A stretch of 64,000 nucleotides of DNA from Acinetobacter pecorum (GTDB taxonomy: Bacteria > Pseudomonadota > Gammaproteobacteria > Pseudomonadales > Moraxellaceae): contig NZ_JACSPT010000002.1 in assembly GCF_014837015.1 (NCBI RefSeq), forward strand, positions 124,001 to 188,000, given 5' to 3'. Made by a program: the position numbers and the translations under genes. Shown here in pieces: positions 1 to 9,572 of the stretch. Numbering within the stretch: position 1 is the stretch's first letter; every line of letters starts with the position of its first letter. The notes beneath the pieces were generated by a model. The model searched no databases and was not told the origin of the DNA. It saw nothing but the letters and a program-made list of their open reading frames with translations.

Positions 1-1637
1 ATTTTGAGTTTCTCACTACTGTCCAATGCTACCTGAAACATGGTCTGTAATACAGGCTGTTTGTTCTTTAAGTTATCAATCATCATGTCGGCACTGGCCA
101 GGGTATCTAGAGCACGATGAATTTCTTCTGGACTTAATGCCATCGACAGATCAATACGGTTCTTGATAAATTCCGCAGTAGTGACGAAAGCAGTACGAAC
201 ATGTTCTGCATTCAGGAATAGCATGGCGCCGCCAATCTCGTAAAACTGTACAGGTACAGCTTCAAGGGCAGCCAAGTCCTGGTCTTGCAAGTAATTGCTG
301 AGAATCTGGCTGGAAAGTTCAATCAGTGCCTTGGTTTCACTGAGCAAAGCAGCATGTGCTTCATCCAGACGGTCCAGGGAAATATTCATGTTGTTGACGC
401 GCAGCTGCAAACGGCTCGAAGTGTGATGACGCTCCAGTACGCCAATCGAGTTCATGGCAGACAGAATGACATTCATCAACTGCTGGGCAAAACTGGTATC
501 CTGCATCATCTCCGGCTGACTCAGTGTAGCAGCCTGGTGGGTCAGGTCATGATAGGCTTCATTCAGGTTCAACACCTTGAAGATATTGGCCAGATTATTC
601 AGTTGAGCCTGTAATTCCTGGGTCTTTTCAGGTGTCATGCTCTGATAGTTGAACTCGATGTCATTACGAATTTGTGCCATTTCTGTGGTCACCAATTCGC
701 TGATGGTATGCATGGTTTCAAAGTCTGGACCATATAGATGGCGACTGAAAACCTGTAGTTGCATATCGGTCAGCAGGTCATCGCTCACATTCAGCTGGCT
801 GCGGATAGACTGTGCAGTTTCATCTTCCTGACTGATACACAGGCTGAGCACATTGGCCAGATCAGCCAATGAAGCCTTGAAACTGTCTGCCGAGCTAAAA
901 TACTGTGCCATGTTACGTTCAATGCTCACCAGGGTGCGTAGACGTGGCTCATTAATGAACAGATGCTCGATATTGTTGAAGGCAACATAGACCAGATTCC
1001 AGTACTGTTTGCTGCCATCATGCTGTTCGGAAAGTCCAGCCAGATAGGCTCCTACCAGTTTGATGGCTTGCAGATCCAGTTCACTTTCTTCCTGAGTAAT
1101 CAGCTTGTTCAGTGACAGCTTATACAGGCGGTGTACATATTCGGATTTTTCCAGACCTGGCGCTTGTGGCAATGCAAAGTCAGGAGTAATACAATCCAGT
1201 AAGGATTCTACATGCTGGCCTTCAGTTGTCAGCGGTTTACCCAAAGCCAGTTCCAGGCGGTTCAGGGTATCTAGCAAAAATTGTGGAATTTTCACTTCAC
1301 GCAGGCAGATGAATTCGATATAGCGTTTCAGCATGGTGGTGCCTTCACTCAAGGCAATAACATCCTGAGTATTGACCTGCGCTGGATTCCCCATGATCTT
1401 GCGCATCAGTTCTGCTGAATATTGAGCGATTTTTGCCAGACTGGACATGTCGATCAGAGCCAGAACCTGGGCGCATTGTTCAAACTGATTTAATGCATCA
1501 TCAATGCCAAAAGGTAAAGTCTGGTCTTCTACCAAGGTGCTTACTGCTGATTCGACTAACTTGATCGAGTTATCAACCTCATTTTTTATTATCAGTAAGG
1601 CTGTTGGATCAAAATGTATAGAGGTTTGGTAAGACAT
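1..1637 (-). CDS. fimL: FimL/ChpA-N-terminal-like type IV pilus signalling protein (partial, 3' end outside window)
   Basis: An uninterrupted reverse-strand frame of 545 codons runs from an ATG at 1637 off the left edge, so the C-terminus is not seen. An AAAGGTG ribosome-binding site lies just upstream of the ATG. The protein is helical, Leu/Gln/Glu-rich and starts MSYQTSIHFDP. It resembles the N-terminal region of ChpA and the related FimL, which in Pseudomonas acts with the Chp chemosensory system on twitching and cAMP. I favour FimL over ChpA because rnhA-dnaQ, mltD and peptide-transporter genes follow, an order I recall around PA1807-PA1822 in P. aeruginosa. About 545 residues is also near the roughly 556 of that FimL. 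If the frame continued for another 900 residues with Hpt, CheA and REC domains, it would be ChpA. Confidence 0.6.
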   Translation of the reverse strand, partial: MSYQTSIHFDPTALLIIKNEVDNSIKLVESAVSTLVEDQTLPFGIDDALNQFEQCAQVLALIDMSSLAKIAQYSAELMRKIMGNPAQVNTQDVIALSEGTTMLKRYIEFICLREVKIPQFLLDTLNRLELALGKPLTTEGQHVESLLDCITPDFALPQAPGLEKSEYVHRLYKLSLNKLITQEESELDLQAIKLVGAYLAGLSEQHDGSKQYWNLVYVAFNNIEHLFINEPRLRTLVSIERNMAQYFSSADSFKASLADLANVLSLCISQEDETAQSIRSQLNVSDDLLTDMQLQVFSRHLYGPDFETMHTISELVTTEMAQIRNDIEFNYQSMTPEKTQELQAQLNNLANIFKVLNLNEAYHDLTHQAATLSQPEMMQDTSFAQQLMNVILSAMNSIGVLERHHTSSRLQLRVNNMNISLDRLDEAHAALLSETKALIELSSQILSNYLQDQDLAALEAVPVQFYEIGGAMLFLNAEHVRTAFVTTAEFIKNRIDLSMALSPEEIHRALDTLASADMMIDNLKNKQPVLQTMFQVALDSSEKLK

Positions 1638-1762
1638 GATCTGCACCTTTCCTGAAGTATTATCTATATATGAGCCCCGCTTCAAACTGCAGGACCTCTT
1701 TGTATTTACTATAACTGAAGAACGATAGTTTTAAACCTAAAGTATCCCCGGAAATGTAGATT

Positions 1763-3148
1763 TTATTTCGCGAAAAGGCAAGCAGTTCCATGTTTTTCTT
1801 CGAAATGTTTGACCCATTTCTCATGTTCCTGCAATTCCTGTTCTGATGGAAGAATCAGGGGTAAATCAATTTCAACCCTAGCCATCCCGGAACGACTGTT
1901 CTGCTCTTCCGACTGAGACAGGGCATCAATATCAAAAGAGACCTGTCCACCGGTCATGGCCAGATAAACATCGGACAGGATTTCCGCATCGAGCAAGGCA
2001 CCGTGGAAGGTACGGTCGCGTTGTGGAATCTCGTAACGGCGCACGAGTGCATCCAGTGAATTTTTCTGTCCAGGATGCTTGGACTTGGCCAGTGCCAGAG
2101 TGTCGGTGACTTCACAGACCTCGGAGAGTGCTTTAAAACCTGCGCGTTTGAATTCCATATCCAGGAAGTTCATATCGAAGGCCGCGTTATGCGCAATGAT
2201 TTCCGCACCGTGCAAATAGTCAAACAGCACCTGGGAAATTTCTTCAAACAGCGGTTTGTCTTGCAGGAATTCGTCGGTAATACCGTGGACATTGACGGAA
2301 TCACCGACCGGTTTTTTCGGATTGATATAAATATGAATCGAGCTGCCGGTAAGCTTCCGGTTAATCATCTCAAGGGCACCCACTTCAATAATCCGGTCAC
2401 CATCCTGATAATAAAAACCGGTGGTTTCAGTATCCAGAATCAATTGACGTGGGCCATACAGCTGTAACTTGGCTGGTGTAATGACAATTTGCGGGTGTAA
2501 TTGAGCCGCGGCAGATGCGTCTGAAGATGAAGTATCTTCATGGATGTCCGCTGCTAAAACTTCAGTCTGTACAATTTCTTCAACAGTCACTTCGATGATG
2601 TCTTCGGACAGCTCTTCCAGTTCTTCTTCACTCTCGGCCAGATCCAGACCAAAAGGATCATCTAGCAGCCAGTCTGGTTCAGATTTTTTTTTATCTTCAG
2701 AAATTGAAGGGCTTTGCTTGGATTTTTTCAGGGTTTCATCGGCACCCAGATTGGCTAACTGATCGGCCATTTCATTACCTGGATGGCCAGCATGGCCTTT
2801 AACCCAGTGCCATTCAATTTCTCGTCCCTGACAGACTGCATCCAGTTTTTGCCACAGGTCAGGATTTTTGACGTCTTTCCAGTTTTTCCTCTTCCAGCCA
2901 TGAATCCATTCGGTAATACCTTGTTTGACATAGTTGGAGTCGGTATAGATCACCAGTTTGTCTTGCTTGTCACAAAACAGAATGCCCTCAATGGCAGCCG
3001 TCAGTTCCATGCGGTTGTTGGTGGTATGGTCTTCACCACCATATATTTTGTATTCTTGCTGTTCATTCACAATATATGCCCCCCAACCACCTAAACCCGG
3101 GTTGCCGCGGCAGGCGCCATCGACATAAAGTGTGATAGTGTGTGACAT
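1763..3148 (-). CDS. rnhA-dnaQ: Ribonuclease HI / DNA polymerase III epsilon fusion
   Basis: A 461-residue fusion of two enzymes that are usually separate. Residues 1-145 are RNase HI, with catalytic D10 (VDGACRGNPG), E48, D70, H119 and D129 all present; it degrades RNA in RNA:DNA hybrids. An acidic, Ser-rich linker covers about residues 140-225. Residues 233-400 are the DEDDh proofreading exonuclease, with Exo I LILDTETTGF (D239, E241), Exo II HNAAFDMNF and Exo III HGALLDAEIL. The MTGGQVSFDI segment matches the beta-clamp-binding region of epsilon, and the C-terminal EKHGTACLFAK aligns with the epsilon tail that binds the polymerase subunit. The fusion is known in Acinetobacter and relatives. 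The gene is divergent from the mltD-like gene. Confidence 0.96.
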   Translation of the reverse strand: MSHTITLYVDGACRGNPGLGGWGAYIVNEQQEYKIYGGEDHTTNNRMELTAAIEGILFCDKQDKLVIYTDSNYVKQGITEWIHGWKRKNWKDVKNPDLWQKLDAVCQGREIEWHWVKGHAGHPGNEMADQLANLGADETLKKSKQSPSISEDKKKSEPDWLLDDPFGLDLAESEEELEELSEDIIEVTVEEIVQTEVLAADIHEDTSSSDASAAAQLHPQIVITPAKLQLYGPRQLILDTETTGFYYQDGDRIIEVGALEMINRKLTGSSIHIYINPKKPVGDSVNVHGITDEFLQDKPLFEEISQVLFDYLHGAEIIAHNAAFDMNFLDMEFKRAGFKALSEVCEVTDTLALAKSKHPGQKNSLDALVRRYEIPQRDRTFHGALLDAEILSDVYLAMTGGQVSFDIDALSQSEEQNSRSGMARVEIDLPLILPSEQELQEHEKWVKHFEEKHGTACLFAK

Positions 3149-3355
3149 AAATTAAATCCGATCAAAATGGAACAAACTGGAAGGGTTATTGTATAGCGCA
3201 AATGCAGTCGATCAATCTATATGTTCCGGATTTTTTAATTTCTTGTAACATTTAACGTGAAATCGCGGTAAATTATTGCCTTGTGTCTTCGACATGCTTC
3301 ACTACAATGGCATATCTAAAAAATAAATTTATATACGAGTTGTTTGGATTTCTTT

Positions 3356-6300
3356 ATGTATAAACCAACCACAAACTTGTGGCAGCCGACATTACCGACT
3401 TTCTTGAAATTTTCTGTACTGGGAGCTGCACTTGCGTCTCTGGGACTGACGGGCTGTTCGTCTACACATAATGCGAACCAAACAGCAAAAAGCAAGCAGG
3501 TTGGATCTCAATATCTGGATGGCAGCAGTCTGGATGGACTGGAAGATTTACTTTCCGCAACAGATATGCGTGCAGTTGAGGGTGACCGTTTACAGATTTT
3601 GAAACATGGTGATGTCTGGAAGCGCATGACTGTAGGTTTCAAGATGAATTTAAGTGTCTGGAATCCACGGATTGATGCACAGCGCGGCTGGTTTATTTCG
3701 CGTCAGCCTTATCTGGACCGCTTAAGTGCCCGTGCATCACGCTATTTGTATTATACGGTAAAAGAAGCAGAACGCCGTGGCATGCCGACCGAGTTGGCGC
3801 TGTTACCGATTATTGAAAGTTCCTATGACCCGGCAGCGACCAGTAGTGCGGCAGCGGCAGGTTTATGGCAGTTTATTCCAAGTACCGGCCGTATTTATGG
3901 TTTAAAGCAGACCCCTTTATACGATGGTCGTCGTGATGTCGTGGAATCGACCCGTGCAGCCTATGAGTTTTTAGGCAGTCTGTATAACCAGTTTGGTTCT
4001 TGGGAATTGGCACTTGCTTCTTATAATGCCGGCCCAGGCCGTATCCAGCAGGCGATTAACCGCAACAAAGCTGCAGGTCTGCCTACCGATTATTGGTCAT
4101 TGAAATTGCCACAAGAAACCATGAGCTATGTGCCACGGTTCCTGGCAGTTGCACAGATTATTAAAAATCCAGGCAGCTATGGGGTGAGCTTGCCACCGAT
4201 TGCCAACCGTCCACATTTCCGTGAAGTACCGGTCGGTGTTGCCAGTTTAAATGAAATTGCAGCCATCACTGGTCTAAGCCGTGCAGAACTGTATCAATTA
4301 AACCCGGGTCATCGTGGGGATCATATTGATCCTTCCAGTCCGCGCCGTATTTTGATTCCTGCTGACCTAAGTCCTTCAGTGGATGAGAAGCTGAAAAAAC
4401 TATCCGGCTCAGGCGGTTTATGGGCGAGTAACACGAGCAGCCTGCCGAGAAATACGACTACAGTGGTGTCCAGCAGAGCTGCACCGCCAGAATTAAATAC
4501 GAAAACGATTACGCCTTCTAAACAGACTCCGCCAGCAGTTGTTAGTAATCAGCCAGCAACGACCGTTACCAAAACGACGACTCCGGCAAGAACTGTCACG
4601 ACTGCACCTGTGGTAACAGCTGCTGTAAGTACGTCGACCACAGCAAATACTGTGACCCAGACCACGAAAAAGGTTTCGACACCTCAAGGCCCATCTGCCT
4701 TGGCGAGTTTTGCGGCACAAAGTGATTTGCCTATTCCAAGTGCACCACGTATTCCGGTGGCAGTGACACCTGCAGCACCAGTGAAACAGATTCAGGTTGA
4801 ACCACCGATTTCAGCAGCTGAACGTCAGCAAATTCAACAGGTCGTGGCCGCACAGGATATGAACAAGACTGTGGATGAAATTCTGCAGCCTGTCGCAACA
4901 CCGGCAGAACAGGCTCAGGTGGTTGAGGAGCTAAAAGCATTGGCACCGGCAGGTACAGAAATTGTTGATCCTTATGACGGCAAAATCAAGCTGACTGCCA
5001 TTCAAACCAGCCTGTCTGTGGCCGAGCAGCAAGGCAAGGAACTGACCAAAGGCTTCTCTTATCCAAAAGAGGTTGCTGAAAATACCACCGCAAACTCAGT
5101 TGAAGCCAAGCTAAATCAGGGCAAAAATTTCGTCAAGACGGATTCTGAAGTGGTAGTGGTCGCTCCAAAAGGCAAACGCAGTACCTATAAGGTTGTAGCA
5201 GGCGATAATCTGGCTCTGATTGCAGCTAAAAATGGGGTGAACTGGCGTGATGTGGCGAAATGGAACCAGATTGATCCAAATTCTCCGCTATATGTGGGCA
5301 CCACCATTTATCTGTATGATGCCAAACCTGTACAGGAAGCAACTACAACCAAAGAAAAACCGGAAACCTATGTGGTTCAGGCCAATGATTCCCTGACCAG
5401 TGTAGCGAATCAGTTTGGTTTTAGTGTGAAACAACTGGCTGATTTTAATGGACTGAGTACCAATAGCGGTCTGTTTGTTGGGCAAAAGCTGTTATTGAAA
5501 GATACAGGGCAATCCAAAGCCAAAGCTGAAGTGATTAAAAAAGCTGAAACTGCCAAGGTTCAGACTAAATCCTATACAGTGAAACGCGGTGAGTATCTGA
5601 AACTGATTGCCGATCGTTACGGGCTTTCAAATGCTGAACTGGCATCTTTGACTTCCGGTCTGACTGCCGGTAGCAGTCTGATGGTGGGACAGAAAATCAA
5701 TGTACCACTTCAGGAAGTTGAAGAGCTAACGGCATCTAGCCAGAAAACTGAGCAGAAGTTTGAAAATGTCAAAGTCGATCAGACTGCAACTGAAAACTAT
5801 CAGGTCAAACGCGGTGAAACCCTGTATAGCATTGCTAATCAAAGCAAGCTGAGTGTCTCTGAACTGGCTGCACTGAATGGATTGTCTGCCAATAGTGGTT
5901 TACGTATAGGTCAGACCATCAAGATTCCAGCCGGCAGTCAGATTCCTGAAACCTATACGGTTCAATCGGGTGATACGTTGACCGGCATTGCCGCAAGATA
6001 CAATCTGTCGATGGACCAGGTGGCGAGCCTGAATGGCATGTCACGTAATGCAGGTTTGCGAGTGGGGCAGCGTCTGAAACTGAGTGGTGAAGTCGCAGAA
6101 CCGGTACGTGAAGTGGTCGCGGAAACTGTGGCCAAGAATACAAAATCGGATTCGCATGTGGTGAAATCAGGTGAAACCTTAAGCTCTATTGCGCGTCAGT
6201 ATCATTTACAACTGCAATATCTGGCAGATTTAAATGGCCTGAATACCAATAGCACAGTGCGTATTGGTCAGCGTTTAAAAATTGAGGGTGACTTTCCGGC

Positions 6301-6649
6301 AGATAAAAAAGTTGAAGACGTGAAAGTGGCAGCTAAGCCTGTAGCTTCTAAAGCAACTGAATCCTATACGGTAAAATCAGGTGAATCCCTGAATGCAATT
6401 GCCAGCCGTTTAGGCATAAGCGTGACCGACCTGGCTCAGTTAAATAATCTGAGTCCACGCGCAGGATTGCGTGTCAGTCAAACCATTCAGATTCCAAAAC
6501 TGGTGACGGATTATAAAGTCAAACGCGGTGATACCTTAATCGGTCTGGCTTCACGTTATGGTCTGAACAGCAATGAACTGGCGGAAATGAATGATCTCAA
6601 ACCGAATACACAATTGCGTATTGGTGATGTGATTAAAGTGCCGAATTAA
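3356..6649 (+). CDS. mltD: MltD-type membrane-bound lytic murein transglycosylase with eight LysM repeats
   Basis: This lipoprotein of about 1097 residues cleaves the glycan strands of peptidoglycan. I take the ATG at 3356; the frame also opens with a TTG at 3344. A signal peptide ends in the lipobox LTGC. The SLT domain spans about residues 100-270, with catalytic Glu about residue 154 in PIIESSYDP and the family motif GLWQFIPSTG. A degenerate LysM follows, then a Thr/Pro/Ala-rich linker (about residues 340-600). Eight clear LysM repeats run from about residue 609 to the end, each with a YxVxxGDTL-like start and a VGQxLxI-like end. E. coli MltD has about 452 residues and two LysM, so this one is greatly expanded. 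The yejA-like gene begins 10 bp downstream, suggesting co-transcription. Confidence 0.93.
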   Translation: MYKPTTNLWQPTLPTFLKFSVLGAALASLGLTGCSSTHNANQTAKSKQVGSQYLDGSSLDGLEDLLSATDMRAVEGDRLQILKHGDVWKRMTVGFKMNLSVWNPRIDAQRGWFISRQPYLDRLSARASRYLYYTVKEAERRGMPTELALLPIIESSYDPAATSSAAAAGLWQFIPSTGRIYGLKQTPLYDGRRDVVESTRAAYEFLGSLYNQFGSWELALASYNAGPGRIQQAINRNKAAGLPTDYWSLKLPQETMSYVPRFLAVAQIIKNPGSYGVSLPPIANRPHFREVPVGVASLNEIAAITGLSRAELYQLNPGHRGDHIDPSSPRRILIPADLSPSVDEKLKKLSGSGGLWASNTSSLPRNTTTVVSSRAAPPELNTKTITPSKQTPPAVVSNQPATTVTKTTTPARTVTTAPVVTAAVSTSTTANTVTQTTKKVSTPQGPSALASFAAQSDLPIPSAPRIPVAVTPAAPVKQIQVEPPISAAERQQIQQVVAAQDMNKTVDEILQPVATPAEQAQVVEELKALAPAGTEIVDPYDGKIKLTAIQTSLSVAEQQGKELTKGFSYPKEVAENTTANSVEAKLNQGKNFVKTDSEVVVVAPKGKRSTYKVVAGDNLALIAAKNGVNWRDVAKWNQIDPNSPLYVGTTIYLYDAKPVQEATTTKEKPETYVVQANDSLTSVANQFGFSVKQLADFNGLSTNSGLFVGQKLLLKDTGQSKAKAEVIKKAETAKVQTKSYTVKRGEYLKLIADRYGLSNAELASLTSGLTAGSSLMVGQKINVPLQEVEELTASSQKTEQKFENVKVDQTATENYQVKRGETLYSIANQSKLSVSELAALNGLSANSGLRIGQTIKIPAGSQIPETYTVQSGDTLTGIAARYNLSMDQVASLNGMSRNAGLRVGQRLKLSGEVAEPVREVVAETVAKNTKSDSHVVKSGETLSSIARQYHLQLQYLADLNGLNTNSTVRIGQRLKIEGDFPADKKVEDVKVAAKPVASKATESYTVKSGESLNAIASRLGISVTDLAQLNNLSPRAGLRVSQTIQIPKLVTDYKVKRGDTLIGLASRYGLNSNELAEMNDLKPNTQLRIGDVIKVPN

Positions 6650-6659
6650 TGAATGGATC

Positions 6660-8501
6660 ATGAGATTCGCGCATTTATTTAAAACTTTCAGGTTGATCTG
6701 GCTAGCCCCGCTGCTCGTGAGTAGCAGTTGGGCAGCCCTTATTACCACCCCATATATCGCGCTATATAACCAGCCGAAATATGCCCAAGCCAAATCCCTG
6801 CCTTATGCCAATCCGCAAGCGCCGAAAGGCGGTACGCTGATTCTGGCAGCTGATGGCAGTTTCGATAATTTGAACAGCATGAATGGCAAAGGTAATGTCA
6901 CTGAAGGGGGCAACTATATTTTTGACAGTTTGCTGTCCAAGTCACTGGATGAGCCCGGTGTGTACTATCCCTTGCTGGCAGAAAAAGTCAGTTTTGACCC
7001 CAAGAAAACCGCCTTTATTATTTTTCATTTAAATCCGAAAGCACGGTTTAGCAATGGCCAGCCGGTAACTGCACAAGATGTCAAATACAGTTTTGAGTTG
7101 TTTCAGACCCAGTCCAATTTTGGACTGCAGATGTATCTGGCTGATTTAAACCGGCTGGAAGTCCTGTCACCTTTACAGGTCAAAATGCATTTTAAATCCG
7201 AACATAATCCGGAAATGGCGATGATTGTCGCGCAGATGCCCATTTATTCTAAACAGGAATGGCAAAAGCGTAATTTTAAAGAATTGACGCTGAAACCGAT
7301 GCTGGGTTCAGGACCTTATGTCATTGAACACATAGATGCTGGACGTAGTATTAGCTACAAACGCAATCCCCGATACTGGGGTAAAGACTTGATGGTCAAC
7401 CGCGGACGTTATAATTTTGACCGGATCAAGTATCGTTATTATCGTAGTCCTGAAATCAAGTTCGAAGCTTTCAAGTCGGGCCAATTTACCTTGCATGAGG
7501 AAAAACAGGTCAACCGCTGGGTGAAAGACTACCAGTTTCCTGCCGTTCGGCAAGGACAGGTGCAGCGTTACCGCTTTCAGCATCACAACCCGATTCCGAC
7601 CCAGAGTCTGATATTCAATACCCGCCGCCAGCCTTTTGCCGATATCCATTTCCGGCAAGCCTTGAGTTTTGCCTATGATTTTGAATGGTTGAATAAAGCC
7701 ATGTTCTATGGTGAATATCAGCGCCTGAACAGCTTTTTTTCCAATAGCGAGCTTGCATCTCATGGACGGCCAAGTGTCCAAGAACTGCACATTTTAAAAC
7801 CCCATTTAAAACAGCTTGATCCGGTTCAACGTCAGGCTGTACTGCAGGATTGGAAATATCCTCAGTCAGATGCCTCCGGTTTTAACCGGAACAATCTGTT
7901 AAAAGCCCGTCAATTGCTATTAAAGGCAGGCTATCGTTATCAACAGGGGAAGCTGATCAATGCTGCGGGTCAACCGGTACAGATTGAATTCCTGTTGCAT
8001 CAGGCGGAACAGCAGCGTGATCTGATGCCATATCTACGTCATTTAAAACGCTTGGGCATTCAGGCCAGTATTCGTATGGTAGAAACCGCGCAATATTATG
8101 AACGGCTGCGGAATTATCAGTTTGATATGATTGTCGATACCATGCCGCAATCCCTGACACCGGGGCAGGAGCAGAAACAGTTCTGGGGCAGTCAGGCCGC
8201 CACGCAGCCAGGTAATTATAATTATGCCGGCATTCGAAATCCGGGCATTGATGGAGTCATTCAGCAGGTGAGCCAGGCTCAAAACCGTGAACAGCTGGTG
8301 AATAGTACCCGAGCATTAGACCGTTTACTGCGTGCAGGCTATTATCATATTCTGACTTATGGTACGGGCGAATACTGGTATGCTTACTGGAATATGTATC
8401 AGCAGCCGCAACGAAAACCTAAACTCTCCGCCGGGATTGATTACTGGTGGGTCAATGCGGCAAAGGCCAGACATGTGGCTGACTATTTCAAACAGCATTA
8501 A
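6660..8501 (+). CDS. yejA: YejA-like periplasmic peptide-binding protein of an ABC importer
   Basis: A 613-residue family 5 extracellular solute-binding protein. The N-terminal signal peptide ends near SSSWA. The mature start (YIALYNQPKYA, then NPQAPKGGTL) is characteristic of the YejA/microcin C and oligopeptide-binding subgroup, as is GSFDNLNSMNGKGN. The length is normal for the family. It lies 10 bp after the lytic transglycosylase and 24 bp before the first permease, so the substrate may be a murein or other oligopeptide; that is inference from context. The order mltD then binding protein and permeases matches what I recall from P. aeruginosa PA1812-PA1807. Confidence 0.9.
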   Translation: MRFAHLFKTFRLIWLAPLLVSSSWAALITTPYIALYNQPKYAQAKSLPYANPQAPKGGTLILAADGSFDNLNSMNGKGNVTEGGNYIFDSLLSKSLDEPGVYYPLLAEKVSFDPKKTAFIIFHLNPKARFSNGQPVTAQDVKYSFELFQTQSNFGLQMYLADLNRLEVLSPLQVKMHFKSEHNPEMAMIVAQMPIYSKQEWQKRNFKELTLKPMLGSGPYVIEHIDAGRSISYKRNPRYWGKDLMVNRGRYNFDRIKYRYYRSPEIKFEAFKSGQFTLHEEKQVNRWVKDYQFPAVRQGQVQRYRFQHHNPIPTQSLIFNTRRQPFADIHFRQALSFAYDFEWLNKAMFYGEYQRLNSFFSNSELASHGRPSVQELHILKPHLKQLDPVQRQAVLQDWKYPQSDASGFNRNNLLKARQLLLKAGYRYQQGKLINAAGQPVQIEFLLHQAEQQRDLMPYLRHLKRLGIQASIRMVETAQYYERLRNYQFDMIVDTMPQSLTPGQEQKQFWGSQAATQPGNYNYAGIRNPGIDGVIQQVSQAQNREQLVNSTRALDRLLRAGYYHILTYGTGEYWYAYWNMYQQPQRKPKLSAGIDYWWVNAAKARHVADYFKQH

Positions 8502-8525
8502 GCTCCAAGCCTATCAGGGAGTGCC

Positions 8526-9572
8526 ATGAGCACTTATATTCTCAAACGTCTGTTGCTGATGATTCCAACCTTGCTGATTATTTTGCTGATCAATTTCATG
8601 GTGATCCAGCTGGCCCCCGGTGGTCCGGTGGAGCAGGCGATTTATCAGGCGCAACAGGTTAATGGTTTGGCGCATACCGGATTGCAGTATCAGGGAAAGC
8701 AAGGCCTCACACCGGAGATGCTTGAGCAGATCAATATCCAGTACGGCTTTGACCAACCGCTGCATATCCGCTTTTGGGAAATGGTAACGCGTTATGCGCA
8801 GTTTGATCTGGGGCAGAGTTTTTTCAAAGACAAACCTGTGACTGAACTCATCTGGGAAAAATTGCCAGTATCGCTTTCTTTAGGCTTGTGGAGTACCTTG
8901 TTGATCTATCTGGTCTCCATTCCTTTAGGGATCAGGAAAGCCCGAAAACATGGCAGTCTGTTTGATCAGACCACCTCTCTAGTGTTGGCCGTAGGCTATG
9001 CCATTCCAGCCTTTACTTTTGCCATTTTACTCATCGTCTTTTTTGCTGGCGGGTCTTATCTGCACTGGTTTCCCTTGCAGGGCATTTGCTCTGAAAATTT
9101 TGCAGACCTCTCATTCTTTGCGAAAATTCAGGATTATTTCTGGCATATGGCCTTGCCGCTGTTGGCCATGGTGCTTGGCGGATTTGCCAGTTTGACCTAT
9201 CTGGTGAAATTTTCTTTTGTGGAAGAGCTGAGCAAACAATATGTCCTGGCTGCGCGGGCCAAAGGTTTAACTGAACATGCGGTACTGTATCGGCATGTAT
9301 TCCGGAATGCTATTTTAGTACTTATCGCAGGTTTGCCCGAAGTCCTGATCGGGGTGTTTTTCGTGGGGAACCTGTTCATCGAGATTATCTTTAATCTGGA
9401 TGGGTTAGGCGTTTTAGGTTTTGAGGCGATTATCCAGCGTGACTATCCGGTGATTTTTGGTACTTTGTTTATTTTTACCTTGCTCGGTCTGATACTGCGT
9501 TTACTCAGCGATTTGCTGTATCAACTGATTGATCCAAGAATTCATTTCAGTTCACGTCGAGGATCACAATAA
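8526..9572 (+). CDS. yejB: YejB-like ABC peptide transporter permease
   Basis: A 348-residue inner-membrane permease of the DppB/OppB class. The N-terminal membrane helix (LLLMIPTLLIILLINFMVIQ) is typical and is followed by a long periplasmic loop. The cytoplasmic EAA loop is clear near residues 238-258 (YVLAARAKGLTEHAVLYRHV), and this is where an ATPase would dock. An AGGGAG ribosome-binding site precedes the ATG. The stop codon overlaps the start of yejE by one base, so the two permeases are translationally coupled. Confidence 0.92.
   Translation: MSTYILKRLLLMIPTLLIILLINFMVIQLAPGGPVEQAIYQAQQVNGLAHTGLQYQGKQGLTPEMLEQINIQYGFDQPLHIRFWEMVTRYAQFDLGQSFFKDKPVTELIWEKLPVSLSLGLWSTLLIYLVSIPLGIRKARKHGSLFDQTTSLVLAVGYAIPAFTFAILLIVFFAGGSYLHWFPLQGICSENFADLSFFAKIQDYFWHMALPLLAMVLGGFASLTYLVKFSFVEELSKQYVLAARAKGLTEHAVLYRHVFRNAILVLIAGLPEVLIGVFFVGNLFIEIIFNLDGLGVLGFEAIIQRDYPVIFGTLFIFTLLGLILRLLSDLLYQLIDPRIHFSSRRGSQ

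Noticed and set aside
2075..2467. A 130-codon plus-strand frame opposite rnhA-dnaQ
   Set aside because: It is an antisense shadow of the exonuclease domain, which has complete catalytic motifs.
5170..6640. Regularly spaced DNA repeats in the mltD gene
   Set aside because: They encode LysM protein repeats with variable codons; spacing and divergence do not fit a CRISPR array or tandem DNA satellite.
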